Source: CAYYNP01 sp964472545 (lineage in GTDB: Bacteria; Planctomycetota; Planctomycetia; Pirellulales; Thermoguttaceae). From it: a stretch of DNA of 59,085 nt. The notes under the pieces are model-generated. The model had not been told where the DNA came from, searched no databases, and saw only the letters and a list, made by a program, of their open reading frames with translations. The stretch is taken from NCBI GenBank assembly GCA_964472545.1, contig CAYYNP010000021.1, forward strand, positions 1-59,085, in the 5' to 3' direction. Both the position numbers and the translations under genes were made by a program. Shown here piece by piece: positions 51,141 through 59,085 of this stretch; positions within the stretch are counted from its first letter, which is position 1, and every line of letters begins with the position of its first letter.

Positions 51141-52160
51141 CTATTCGCCGGCCCCGGGGACCTCGACCTCCGGAGCCAGCACGATACGGAAGCCGAGATT
51201 GATCTGATGGGCCGTCCGCGGCGGGAATCGGTAGCGTCCGGCGCTGCGGAAATGCGGATGTACCAAGGTGTCGAGCGAACTCGCCCCCGGCGGAAACGGC
51301 AACACACCGCCGCCACGCGCCACGCGCTCGGTGCCCGTGCTCGGGCCGATCGGATCGGTGACGTCACCCTCGGCATAAGGTCCGTACCAATCCAGACACC
51401 ACTCGAACACATTACCGTGCATGTCGTACAGCCCCCACGCGTTTGGCTGCCGGTTGTCGGGCGTGGGCGAGGTGGCGAAGGCCTTGTAGCCGCCGTCTTT
51501 GCTCAGACACATATAGGTACCCAACACGCCCACGTTGCCGTAGTCGCCCTCGAAGCTGTAAGGTCCGGTCGTGCCCGCGCGGCAGGCGTATTCCCATTCG
51601 GCTTCGGTCGGCAGGCGGTAGACGTAGCCCTGCGGCAAGCGGCCGGCCGCACGCTCGGCGTCGGTGAGCTTGCGGCAATAGAGCATCGCCCGATCCCAAC
51701 CGACGCACTCCATCGGGTTGAGATCCGTCCGGGCGATTCCGGGATAGGCCGAGCCGCCGCTGATCCGCCGCCCGTCCATCAGCGAGCGATAGGTCCAGGC
51801 CGCCCCCTCGTGCAACGGGCCGCGCTGATAGCCCCAGGCCTCGAGATCGAAATCCGGCCGGATCATCAACGGGTAGTACTCGCGCTGACGCGTTTCGTAG
51901 ATCGCCATGAAGAACGGCTTTGAAATCGTCACCTCGTGTTGCGATTCGTCCGACTCGCGAGCCAATTCATCGGCCGGCGACCCCATCGCAAACGAACCGG
52001 CCGGAATCCGCCGCATGGCCACACCGACGCCCGGCACGGTCCATTGCGTCGCTTCCAGCCGTTTCAGGGCGGTGACGTCATCGGCAGCGTCGTCGGCCAC
52101 GGCCAACGGGCAGACGACCAAGACAATCACGATCGCGGGGATGAAGATGGGGCGTAGCAT
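51141..52160 (-). CDS. FGE-sulfatase (SUMF1) domain protein, probably non-catalytic
   Basis: A 339-aa exported protein (signal about 1-22). The FGE-sulfatase fold is clear: IPAGSFAMGSPADE, RLPTEAEWEYACRAG, NAWGLYDMHGNVFEWC, RVARGGG and LGFRIV. Active formylglycine-generating enzymes have two Cys after the RGGS strand. Here that stretch (GGGVLPFPPGASSLDTLVHPHFRSAGR) has none, so conversion of sulfatase Cys is unlikely. It is more probably a binding or scaffolding member. ATG at 52160 follows GGAGAG. Same strand as the 1603-aa gene, 232 nt upstream. Confidence 0.88.
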   Translation of the reverse strand: MLRPIFIPAIVIVLVVCPLAVADDAADDVTALKRLEATQWTVPGVGVAMRRIPAGSFAMGSPADELARESDESQHEVTISKPFFMAIYETRQREYYPLMIRPDFDLEAWGYQRGPLHEGAAWTYRSLMDGRRISGGSAYPGIARTDLNPMECVGWDRAMLYCRKLTDAERAAGRLPQGYVYRLPTEAEWEYACRAGTTGPYSFEGDYGNVGVLGTYMCLSKDGGYKAFATSPTPDNRQPNAWGLYDMHGNVFEWCLDWYGPYAEGDVTDPIGPSTGTERVARGGGVLPFPPGASSLDTLVHPHFRSAGRYRFPPRTAHQINLGFRIVLAPEVEVPGAGE

Positions 52161-52311
52161 GCGAGGGTCTCTCCTATGTGTGCCCTGCAGGGAGCGGCTA
52201 AACGAGATACGGCACGCATCTGAGCGTACCAGAGCGGTTGCCTCGGTTGCAAGCGCCACCCGCGGAGAATTCGCGAGATACACTGCCACCCGTCGAAACC
52301 CGCCCATCGGA

Positions 52312-52340
52312 TCGACGCGTGCCGGGGCATTGCGTATAAT
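52312..52340 (+). promoter_or_regulatory. Sigma70-type promoter for aldo/keto reductase operon
   Basis: TCGACG (52312-52317) and a perfect TATAAT (52335-52340) with a 17-nt spacer; about 75 nt to the ATG at 52423. Confidence 0.6.
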
Positions 52341-52422
52341 TCTCGAAGCACGTTCCTGCCCACGACGCGAGGAACGTGGTGGTTGCCCGATCGAGAACTC
52401 CGCCAAAGAAGGAGCCGTTGCG

Positions 52423-53928
52423 ATGGCACGCGATCAGAGACACACCTTTTCCCGACGCACGATGTTGCGGGCGGCGGCCGGTGCGGCCGCCGCGGGTTGG
52501 GCCGCGCCGCACCTATGCCTGGGCGCCGTGGGCGTCGAGAAGCCGATGAAACGCGAATTCGGACGCACCGGCTTCGAGGTCACCACAATGGGACTCGGCG
52601 GCCAGGGATCGCTGCAATGGACGCCGGCCGACGTCAAACCCGAGCAGATCATCATCCGGGCGGTCGAGGCGAGCGTGAACTACTTCGACACCTCGAACGT
52701 CTACGGCCCCAGCCAACTGAACTACGGCAAGGCCTTCCGGGCGTTGAAGCTGGTCCCCGGCGCACCCGGCTACGACGCGGCGAAGCGGCGATCGATCTTC
52801 CTGGCCAGCAAGACCCTGCTGCGGCCGGCCAAAGGCAAGGCCCCGCAGGGCATGAACAGTTGGACCCTTGGCCCGCCGGGCTCCACGGCGGTCGACGACC
52901 TGAGACGCACGCTGTCGCAGGTCTTCGGCGACGGCAAGGGCGGCTATCCGCGTGGGGCCTACGTCGATCTGTTCCAGCTCCACGACGTGAAGACCTTCGC
53001 CGAAATCGACGCCCTGTTCAGCGGCGTCGACGATCCCGACCCCAAGGCCCCGTTCATCGGCGCGCTGGCCGCGCTGCGCGATTTCCGCGACGGCACCAAC
53101 CTCACCGGGCTGAACCCGAAAGAGGAGCGGCTCATCCGCCACATCGGCGTCTCCGGGCATTTCTCGCCGCCGGTGTTGATGGAGATCATCCAGCGAGACA
53201 AGGACAACCTGCTCGAGACCGTGCTGCTGGGGATCAACGCCAACGACCGGTTGTATCTCAACCAGCAATACAACTCGCTGCCGGTGGCGGCGGCCAAAGG
53301 GATGGGTGTGATCGCGATGAAGGTCTTCGCCGACGGGGCCATGTATACCAAGGTGGCGAGTTGGACGCGGCGGCCCGAGCAAGTTGTCCGCACGGTCGGC
53401 AGCCCGTCAATGGCCAGCCGGCCGCTGGTCGAGTACGCGGTATCAACGCCGGGCGTGTCGACCGCCATCATCGGCATCGGCCAGATCGACAACGACGCGC
53501 GAAAGTGCCAGCTTGGGCAAAATCTGTCCGCCGCTCAGATCCGCTCCGGCAGCCTCGGCCAGGGTGACCGCCGGGCGATCGAGCAGCAAACCGCGAAGGT
53601 AAAGGACGGCCAGACCAACTGGTTCCAGGCCCCGGCCGGGCCGCTCACGCCGCCACACAAGGCCGGCGTCGGCCGGGCGGCACGTGGCGGGCAGCCCGTG
53701 GCACGACTCCGCTGGCACACCGCCTACGCCGGCGACGAGCCGATCGTCCGCTACGAAATCACCCGCGACGGCCGCAAGATCGGCCAGGTCGCGCATCGGC
53801 CGCAGATTTCCAAGACGCCGTTCACGTTTAACGACGTGCTGCCCGACGACGCGGCGCACGGCTACCGCGTGGTCACCGTCGACGCCGTTGGGCGCACGGC
53901 GGCCACGTCGGAGTTGCGGCTGACGTAG
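52423..53928 (+). CDS. Tat-exported aldo/keto reductase with C-terminal Fn3-like domain
   Basis: A 501-aa protein. A Tat signal (SRRTMLRAAAG near 10-20) leads to an aldo/keto-reductase barrel. The catalytic tetrad is complete: Asp89 and Tyr94 (YFDTSNVYG), Lys130 (LASKT) and His187 (FQLHDVK). Family substrates are carbonyls, with NADPH. The C-terminal ~90 aa (RLRWHTAYAGDEPIVRYEIT to the end) resembles a fibronectin type III domain, which is unusual. AAGGAG precedes the ATG. A HzsA-like gene follows 23 nt later, suggesting an operon. Confidence 0.87.
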   Translation: MARDQRHTFSRRTMLRAAAGAAAAGWAAPHLCLGAVGVEKPMKREFGRTGFEVTTMGLGGQGSLQWTPADVKPEQIIIRAVEASVNYFDTSNVYGPSQLNYGKAFRALKLVPGAPGYDAAKRRSIFLASKTLLRPAKGKAPQGMNSWTLGPPGSTAVDDLRRTLSQVFGDGKGGYPRGAYVDLFQLHDVKTFAEIDALFSGVDDPDPKAPFIGALAALRDFRDGTNLTGLNPKEERLIRHIGVSGHFSPPVLMEIIQRDKDNLLETVLLGINANDRLYLNQQYNSLPVAAAKGMGVIAMKVFADGAMYTKVASWTRRPEQVVRTVGSPSMASRPLVEYAVSTPGVSTAIIGIGQIDNDARKCQLGQNLSAAQIRSGSLGQGDRRAIEQQTAKVKDGQTNWFQAPAGPLTPPHKAGVGRAARGGQPVARLRWHTAYAGDEPIVRYEITRDGRKIGQVAHRPQISKTPFTFNDVLPDDAAHGYRVVTVDAVGRTAATSELRLT

Positions 53929-53951
53929 CGGGCCGTTCAAAAGGAGCCACC

Positions 53952-56468
53952 ATGACAACCCGAGCGTTTGCGCCGCGATGGCGAGGTTCATTGGGGTATG
54001 GGCTGCTCGCCGCGACGTGGTTGGCCGTTTCCAGCATTGCGCTATCGGGCGAGCAGGCGGAAGCCACCCGCGAAGAGGTGCGGCAGGCGTGGGGCCGGCA
54101 GTACGACGAGTTGGCAGAGCGGATCCGCGATTTCGACGAGAATCGCCCTTCGCCGAAGGTCCTGGACCGTCGCGCCCTGATCCTGCCCTCCGACAAGACG
54201 CCGCTGGACGTGGTTCTGCGCCGCACGGCCGCGCTGTTGGAGCATCTGCAGGCCCTGCCGGACGGCCCCGATCTCGACGCCTTTCAGCAGAGACTCGGCA
54301 GAATCCGGGAGCAGTACGACGACGATCCCGACGTCGATCGTGCTGAGAGGGAAGTCTACGTCGAGGCCTGCCAACTCCGGCGGGAAATTGCCCTGGCCAA
54401 TCCGCTGTTGAACTTCGACGAGATAATCTTCGTCACCAAGCGCGGAAATCGCGAAGGCGTGCTGCAGTGTTGGGACTACGGCTACCACGTCAATCCCGGC
54501 GGCGGCCTGTACCGAGTTTCCGGCATCAAGTCCCCGCAGCCCAAGATTCACGACGTCTTGAAGGACGCCGTCGTCGAACGCGGTCGACTGAAGGGGAAGA
54601 AGCTCGGCGGTCAGGGCGCGTTCAACGTGGCGGCCTTGAACTACGACGGCACCACGATCGCCTTCTCCTACGTGGAGAAGACCGGCATCAGTGAGCCGTG
54701 GCCGCGGGATATCGAACTGGGGTTCACCGAGCAGACCTGCTTTCACCTGTTCCAGGTCAACGCCGACGGCTCGCATCTCGGGCAACTTACCGACGGCGAC
54801 CGAAACGATTACCACCCTTGCTTCCTGCCGAGCGGCCGCGTCGTGTTTGTCTCCGACCGCCGCGATATCATGGACCGCTGTCAGGGCGGCGCCCCGTACC
54901 GCGAGTATTCGCAGCCCTGCGGCACGATGCACTCGATCGCCGCCGACGGGGGCGACCTGATCTGTATCAGTTTCCACGAAACGACCGAACTGAATCCCAG
55001 CGTCGACAACAACGGGATGCTGGTCTACACGCGGTGGGATTACGTCGACCGCGATTTCTGTGCGGCGCACAACTTCTGGATCTGTTATCCCGACGGCCGC
55101 GACCCCCGCGCCCCGCACGGCAATTATCCCTACCCCCACGATACCTTCAGTGGCGACCGACGCGACGGCCGCGCCGACCGGCCCTGGGCGGAATACTGCA
55201 TCAGGGCGATCCCCGGCTCGCGGAAATACTGTGCCGTGGCCAGCAAGCATCACATCGGCGTGCCGCAGGGGCCGCTGGTGCTGATCGATACGAGCGTTGA
55301 AGACGACAACCGGATGTCGCAGGTCGTGCGCTTCGACGGCTCCGCACTGCCGGACGAAGGACACGCCGGATACCACGGCGAGATGGACCAGGGGCTGCCC
55401 GCCTCGCCCGGCTACATGGACCCCTGGCCGCTGAGCGAGAGTTTTGTGATCGCCGCCCAAGACAACCGCGTCTATCTGCTCGATCGGTTCGGCAATCGCG
55501 AGTTGCTGTTCTCCGTATCGGCGTCGCAGTGCAACGGGATCGACGACGTCCGCTGCCCGATTCCGCTGGTGCGGCGGCCGGCCCCGCCGGTATTGCCCAC
55601 GCGGACCTACCAGGGCGTGCGCTACGGGCATCCCGACCACCGGCGGGCGACGATCACGATCATGGACGTCTACGACGCCGACTTCGAGTGGCCCGCCGAT
55701 ACGAGGATCATGGCAATTCGCGTGCTACAGTTGTTCCCCTACCCGTGGCACAGCCCCTTCCAGGACCAGCCGCGGATCGGCCCCGGCTCGGGCGTTAGCG
55801 CCCGGGCCGTGCTGGGCACGGTGCCGGTGGAAGAAGACGGCAGCGCGTACTTCGAGGCACCCGTCGGCAAGGCAATCTACTTTCAGGCGCTCGACGAAAA
55901 CGGCATGGCGGTGCAGTCGATGCGATCTTGCACGTACGTCCATCCGGGCGAGAATCTCACCTGCGTGGGCTGCCACGAGAACAAGTGGGTTGCCCGGCCG
56001 CAGGAGACTTCGCCGTTGGCCCTGCGGCGTCCGCCGTCGAAGCTCGTGCCGAACCTCGAAGACGGCTCCTGTCCGCTGACGTACGCCCGGCTGGTCGAAC
56101 CGGTGCTGGAGAACGCGTGCCTTCCGTGCCATCGCGAAGAGAAGATCGCCGATCCGGACCTGATGAAGTACCGTTTCTACTTCCACGGAACCGGCGGAGC
56201 CAACGGACTCACGGCCGGCCACGGCGGCTATCGCACGATCGCCGGGAAGTTCGGGGCTCGACAGACGGGCATCGCCGACATCCTGCTCGATGAGAACCAC
56301 CGCCCCGCACTCTCCATCGAGCAGATCAACCGCATCACGCTCTGGGTCGACGCCAACTCGAACGAACTGGGGGCCTATCGCGACGAAGAGAAGCAGCGGG
56401 CCGGCGAACTCGTCTGGCCGCTGATCGACATGGACCCCGCCAACCCGGCGGGCTTGGATCTGCCGTGA
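53952..56468 (+). CDS. HzsA-related exported protein with CxxCH motifs
   Basis: An 838-aa protein with a signal peptide (about 1-36). A helical N-terminal part (about 37-150) is followed by a TolB-like propeller (FSYVEKTGISEPWPRD, YHPCFLPSGRVVFVSDRRD), then a C-terminal part with CVGCHE (about residue 672) and CLPCHR (about 722), possible haem sites. Overall architecture matches the HzsA-related family common in planctomycetes; nothing else of hydrazine synthase is present. AAAGGAG precedes the ATG. Probably co-transcribed with the aldo/keto reductase. Confidence 0.85.
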   Translation: MTTRAFAPRWRGSLGYGLLAATWLAVSSIALSGEQAEATREEVRQAWGRQYDELAERIRDFDENRPSPKVLDRRALILPSDKTPLDVVLRRTAALLEHLQALPDGPDLDAFQQRLGRIREQYDDDPDVDRAEREVYVEACQLRREIALANPLLNFDEIIFVTKRGNREGVLQCWDYGYHVNPGGGLYRVSGIKSPQPKIHDVLKDAVVERGRLKGKKLGGQGAFNVAALNYDGTTIAFSYVEKTGISEPWPRDIELGFTEQTCFHLFQVNADGSHLGQLTDGDRNDYHPCFLPSGRVVFVSDRRDIMDRCQGGAPYREYSQPCGTMHSIAADGGDLICISFHETTELNPSVDNNGMLVYTRWDYVDRDFCAAHNFWICYPDGRDPRAPHGNYPYPHDTFSGDRRDGRADRPWAEYCIRAIPGSRKYCAVASKHHIGVPQGPLVLIDTSVEDDNRMSQVVRFDGSALPDEGHAGYHGEMDQGLPASPGYMDPWPLSESFVIAAQDNRVYLLDRFGNRELLFSVSASQCNGIDDVRCPIPLVRRPAPPVLPTRTYQGVRYGHPDHRRATITIMDVYDADFEWPADTRIMAIRVLQLFPYPWHSPFQDQPRIGPGSGVSARAVLGTVPVEEDGSAYFEAPVGKAIYFQALDENGMAVQSMRSCTYVHPGENLTCVGCHENKWVARPQETSPLALRRPPSKLVPNLEDGSCPLTYARLVEPVLENACLPCHREEKIADPDLMKYRFYFHGTGGANGLTAGHGGYRTIAGKFGARQTGIADILLDENHRPALSIEQINRITLWVDANSNELGAYRDEEKQRAGELVWPLIDMDPANPAGLDLP

Positions 56469-56494
56469 GGAATACCAATTTTGCGTTTGCCGGA

Positions 56495-56560
56495 GTGGCG
56501 TAAGCTTCCAGCTTGCGTTGGACACGAACTCGCGAAAGGCAAGCAGGATGCTCGCCCCAC
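56495..56560 (-). repeat. Dispersed repeat, copy B
   Basis: Blocks 56495-56519 and 56538-56560 are the inverted equivalents of 37329-37353 and 37267-37289. The middle segment is shorter (18 versus 39 nt). It lies between convergent genes. Confidence 0.85.
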
Positions 56561-56563
56561 GTT

Positions 56564-58402
56564 CTAGCGTCGACGAGGCACGAGGACCAGATTCCCGCCC
56601 TCGATCGCAACGCGCTGCTCACCCACACTTGCCGCGTTGCGTTGGACCCTAACGGCCGGCGGCTTTTTTGCGGTTGGAAAGTAGAACGTGAGCCGCTTGC
56701 CGGCAAGCGTCACGGTGGTGCCGGCGGCCTCGGCCGTGGTGACCAGCATCACGTCGGCCCCGCTGGCGCCGGTGAAGTCGACCGCAAGGCACGTCCCGTC
56801 GGAAAGCGTCAGCGAACTGCTGTGGCCTTTCGGCGAGGCCCACCAGTGCCTTGCCGGCCCCTCGGCAAAACGGCCCCACCGTACGTGCTTGCCCATGGTG
56901 TTCAGGTGCAGAGCCGCGTCGGGCGCCGCGTATAAGTAGCCCCCGTAGCCTTCGGTGCGGCGCAACAGGATCGAGATCACCGTGTCGTTCTCGTCCTGCC
57001 AACGGTTGCGCCAGGCATAAAAGCCCCACTTCGAGTCGCGATAACACAACGGCAGCACGTCGGCCGGGTTCCGCGCTTCGATCTCCACCGGCCAGTTCAC
57101 CAACGCGCAGACGGCCAGGTGCGGATACAGGCTGGCCGTATCGTAGGGCTGCTCGGCAGCGTCGGAAGCGGCAAGGAAACGGTCGTAGTACCACCGCATC
57201 GCGGCCTGGTGCTCTGGCGAAACGGCGCCCATGCCGATGGCGAAATAGCCGGCGCCGCTTAGGCCGCGCCGCGACCAGACGTTCTGCGGATAACTACCAC
57301 GGACCGGCCAGAAATCCGGCTGCCCGTCGCGGACTACCGTCTGGTAGATCCACTTCAGCGTTAGCATCCGCACGTTGGGCCGCTCGACGTTGACGAAGTC
57401 CTTGCCGGCCGCGTTTCGCCAGGCCTGGACGGCCGAGAGGAAGGCGATCTGCGACGACATCGACCCGGTGCCGTCGCCCTCGGTGAAGAAGCCGCCGTCG
57501 CCAAAGCCTTCGGTCAGGTTGCGGACCATGCTCTGCTGGGCAACGGCCAGCAGCCGGTCGATGCGCGGCTGATCGACCCACGATTCGCCGGAGACGGCCA
57601 GCAAGGCCAGTGAAGCCCCGCCGACCTGCATGCCGAAATGGTTGCTTCCCGGCGGCGTCCCCCGCTCTCGCCGGAATCGGGGGCCGAGGTATCGCGTTCC
57701 GTGGGCGAGCACGTCCAGATCGGAGACGATGTTCTCTCTTTCGCTACTGCTGGGCTCGCTGTATTGGGCGATCGCCCGGCCAAACTTTTCACGATCGGCC
57801 TCACTGAGGCCGTCGTAACAGAGGTCGTAACCTACGGCGTACCACCCCAACGACGGCCCCGCCCGCAACGGACCGCCGGGCGTGCGGAAACCGTAGCGGG
57901 CGTCCCGGTCGGGCACGCCCTCGAGCGCCTTGGCGAGACACCGGCGGCCGAACTCGGCGTATCGCCGATCGCCGGTAAGCTGATACAACAGGCCGTAGCC
58001 CGCCGCGTGGCCGATCGTGTAGACGCCAAGTTGCTCCTGGAGTTCGGGCTTCGATCCGCCGCCACCGGGAATCTGCCCGCGCGACTGAAAAGCCGTAGTC
58101 ATCGTCTCGCCGTCGCGGCCGTCCAGCAACCGACGCAGCCGCCGGAGAATTGCCTTACCCTCGGGCGTCTCGGCCTTGCTTCTCAGCGCTGGAAGATCGC
58201 TGCGGCGGAAGAGCAGCCGGGGATGTTCGCCACACTTGGGCGGCCGGAAGCCTTCCACGCGAACGTACCATGGGCGATCGACGGGCGGCAGGTCCGCATC
58301 TGCACCCTCCGCGGCGGAAAGCCCCGCAGTGCCAAGGAGTACGGCCAGGCCGATAGCTGCCGGCCTCACCAAGCGCGTTGCGATCAAGAGCGGCAGATTC
58401 AC
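56564..58402 (-). CDS. Exported heparinase II/III-like (alpha/alpha-toroid) protein
   Basis: A 612-aa protein with a signal peptide (about 1-31). The N-terminal segment GEHPRLLFRRSDLPALRSKA is typical of the alpha/alpha-toroid polysaccharide-lyase class. Helical repeats follow to about 430 (RYAEFGRRCLAKALEG, SNHFGMQVGGASLALLA), then a beta-sandwich C-terminus (VRWGRFAEGPARHWWASPKG). The likely action is on uronic-acid polysaccharides. I see no certain catalytic residues, so the substrate is open. It starts 3 nt after the nitroreductase stop. Confidence 0.78.
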   Translation of the reverse strand: MNLPLLIATRLVRPAAIGLAVLLGTAGLSAAEGADADLPPVDRPWYVRVEGFRPPKCGEHPRLLFRRSDLPALRSKAETPEGKAILRRLRRLLDGRDGETMTTAFQSRGQIPGGGGSKPELQEQLGVYTIGHAAGYGLLYQLTGDRRYAEFGRRCLAKALEGVPDRDARYGFRTPGGPLRAGPSLGWYAVGYDLCYDGLSEADREKFGRAIAQYSEPSSSERENIVSDLDVLAHGTRYLGPRFRRERGTPPGSNHFGMQVGGASLALLAVSGESWVDQPRIDRLLAVAQQSMVRNLTEGFGDGGFFTEGDGTGSMSSQIAFLSAVQAWRNAAGKDFVNVERPNVRMLTLKWIYQTVVRDGQPDFWPVRGSYPQNVWSRRGLSGAGYFAIGMGAVSPEHQAAMRWYYDRFLAASDAAEQPYDTASLYPHLAVCALVNWPVEIEARNPADVLPLCYRDSKWGFYAWRNRWQDENDTVISILLRRTEGYGGYLYAAPDAALHLNTMGKHVRWGRFAEGPARHWWASPKGHSSSLTLSDGTCLAVDFTGASGADVMLVTTAEAAGTTVTLAGKRLTFYFPTAKKPPAVRVQRNAASVGEQRVAIEGGNLVLVPRRR

Positions 58403-58405
58403 GCT

Positions 58406-58930
58406 TCACTCCCAGCGATTCCGACAGACACGATCGTCGCGATAGCGATCCACGTTGTCCAGTTGTTCGGCCGGTTGTTCGGCCGGATGGCCCAGCACGA
58501 TTAACGTGTGGGGGACGACGTCTTCCGGCAGGCCGCACAACCGCCGCAGCCCCTTGATACGCGGTTCCCGGGGGAAGACGCCCGTCCACACGGCACCCAA
58601 CCCCAGCGCGTGCGCCGCCAGCAAGAGGTTCTGGGCAGCCGCCGCACAATCGACCACCCAATAGCCGGCCGATTTCTCCAGGCTCAAGTCGCCGCAGATG
58701 AGAATCGCCGCGGGTGCAACCGCGGCCATCTTGGCATTGGGGTTGATTTGGCCGATCTCGGTAAGCAGCGGCTTCTCGTCGATCACCACAAACCGCCACG
58801 GCTGCGCGTTGCGGGCGCTGGGGGCGCTCATGGCGGCGGCCAATAGCTTGCGGATCGACTCCCCGTCGACCGGCCGATCCTCGTACTTGCGGATGCTGCG
58901 TCGGGTGTGGATGGCTTCGAGAGTGTCCAT
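58406..58930 (-). CDS. Nitroreductase family protein
   Basis: A 174-aa FMN-dependent nitroreductase. TRRSIRKYEDRPV (about 9-21) binds FMN phosphate, SAPSARNAQPWRFVVI (35-50) and AHALGLGAVWTGVF (106-119) are conserved core segments. It reduces nitro or quinone compounds with NAD(P)H. The heparinase-like gene begins 3 nt after its stop, so they form one transcript; the functional link is unclear. Confidence 0.92.
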   Translation of the reverse strand: MDTLEAIHTRRSIRKYEDRPVDGESIRKLLAAAMSAPSARNAQPWRFVVIDEKPLLTEIGQINPNAKMAAVAPAAILICGDLSLEKSAGYWVVDCAAAAQNLLLAAHALGLGAVWTGVFPREPRIKGLRRLCGLPEDVVPHTLIVLGHPAEQPAEQLDNVDRYRDDRVCRNRWE

Positions 58931-59033
58931 GTGGCGGTCTCCTGTGCTTGGCTGTGAACGATCCCCTATCGCTCGCCGGGCCGCATTCTACCGCTGCCGG
59001 CAACTTCAGAACAGGTCCGGACGCCGCGAGGTT

Positions 59034-59085
59034 CAGGAGAACTGCAAAGTCGATTCGCGGGAGTGGAAAACGGGGACTGGCTCCG
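59034..59085 (-). repeat. Dispersed repeat, right-end copy
   Basis: Reverse complement of 38-88 with one indel; the contig ends inside the element. Confidence 0.85.

Noticed and set aside
53952..56468. Anammox hydrazine synthase
   Set aside because: Only HzsA-related domains are present; no other hydrazine synthase subunits or hydrazine dehydrogenase are seen, and the family is common in non-anammox planctomycetes.

Overview
The window looks like one assembly contig from a GC-rich planctomycete, probably a Pirellulales-type metagenome-assembled genome. The evidence is the gene families together: a PSCyt1/PSD1 (DUF1549/DUF1553) and DUF1501 pair, DUF1080, Tat-exported Gfo/Idh/MocA, two Cys-type sulfatases, HzsA-related proteins, FGE-sulfatase-like and PQQ/HEAT proteins, plus many hairpin intergenic repeats. 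I find no rRNA or tRNA gene. A run of exactly 100 N (42348-42447) is an assembly gap. The two contig ends carry the same ~50-nt repeat in opposite orientation, so the assembly probably stopped in a dispersed repeat.

Layout: 320-4588 holds an exported M14-BPL_N fusion, a KDPG-aldolase homologue, an unknown exported protein and a DUF1080 protein. About 4721-8520 is an accessory island. It has a short tyrosine recombinase followed on the same strand by two Cys-rich small proteins, a segmented ~400-nt inverted repeat with G-quadruplex motifs beside it, and small phage-like genes (DUF5681-like, head-morphogenesis-like Cys motif, DUF2292-like, a 41-aa membrane peptide). 8663-24830 is a mostly ordinary region: HEAT/PQQ protein, a Gly/His-rich secreted protein with a sigma54-like promoter, a DUF485/acetate symporter operon, a VWA lipoprotein, a Tat sulfatase coupled to an unknown protein, membrane and TPR proteins, and MgtC/DUF4010.

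24892-40439 holds an acetyl-xylan-esterase-like hydrolase, a Gfo/Idh oxidoreductase, a cytochrome b fused to an ethylbenzene-dehydrogenase-type haem domain, a serine beta-lactamase-like hydrolase, a second sulfatase, the PSD1/DUF1501 pair and a MATE exporter. 40673-58930 holds a discoidin-HEAT-HzsA-like giant interrupted by the gap, a 1603-aa HEYGH protein, an FGE-like protein without the catalytic cysteines, an aldo/keto reductase followed by a second HzsA-like protein, and a nitroreductase/heparinase-like pair.

Most of the exported enzymes suit a polysaccharide- and sulfated-glycan-degrading life. The least explained part is the recombinase island and its segmented hairpin. Start codons were chosen from Shine-Dalgarno position, signal peptides and family length. 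All family names come from motif recognition by eye, without database searches.
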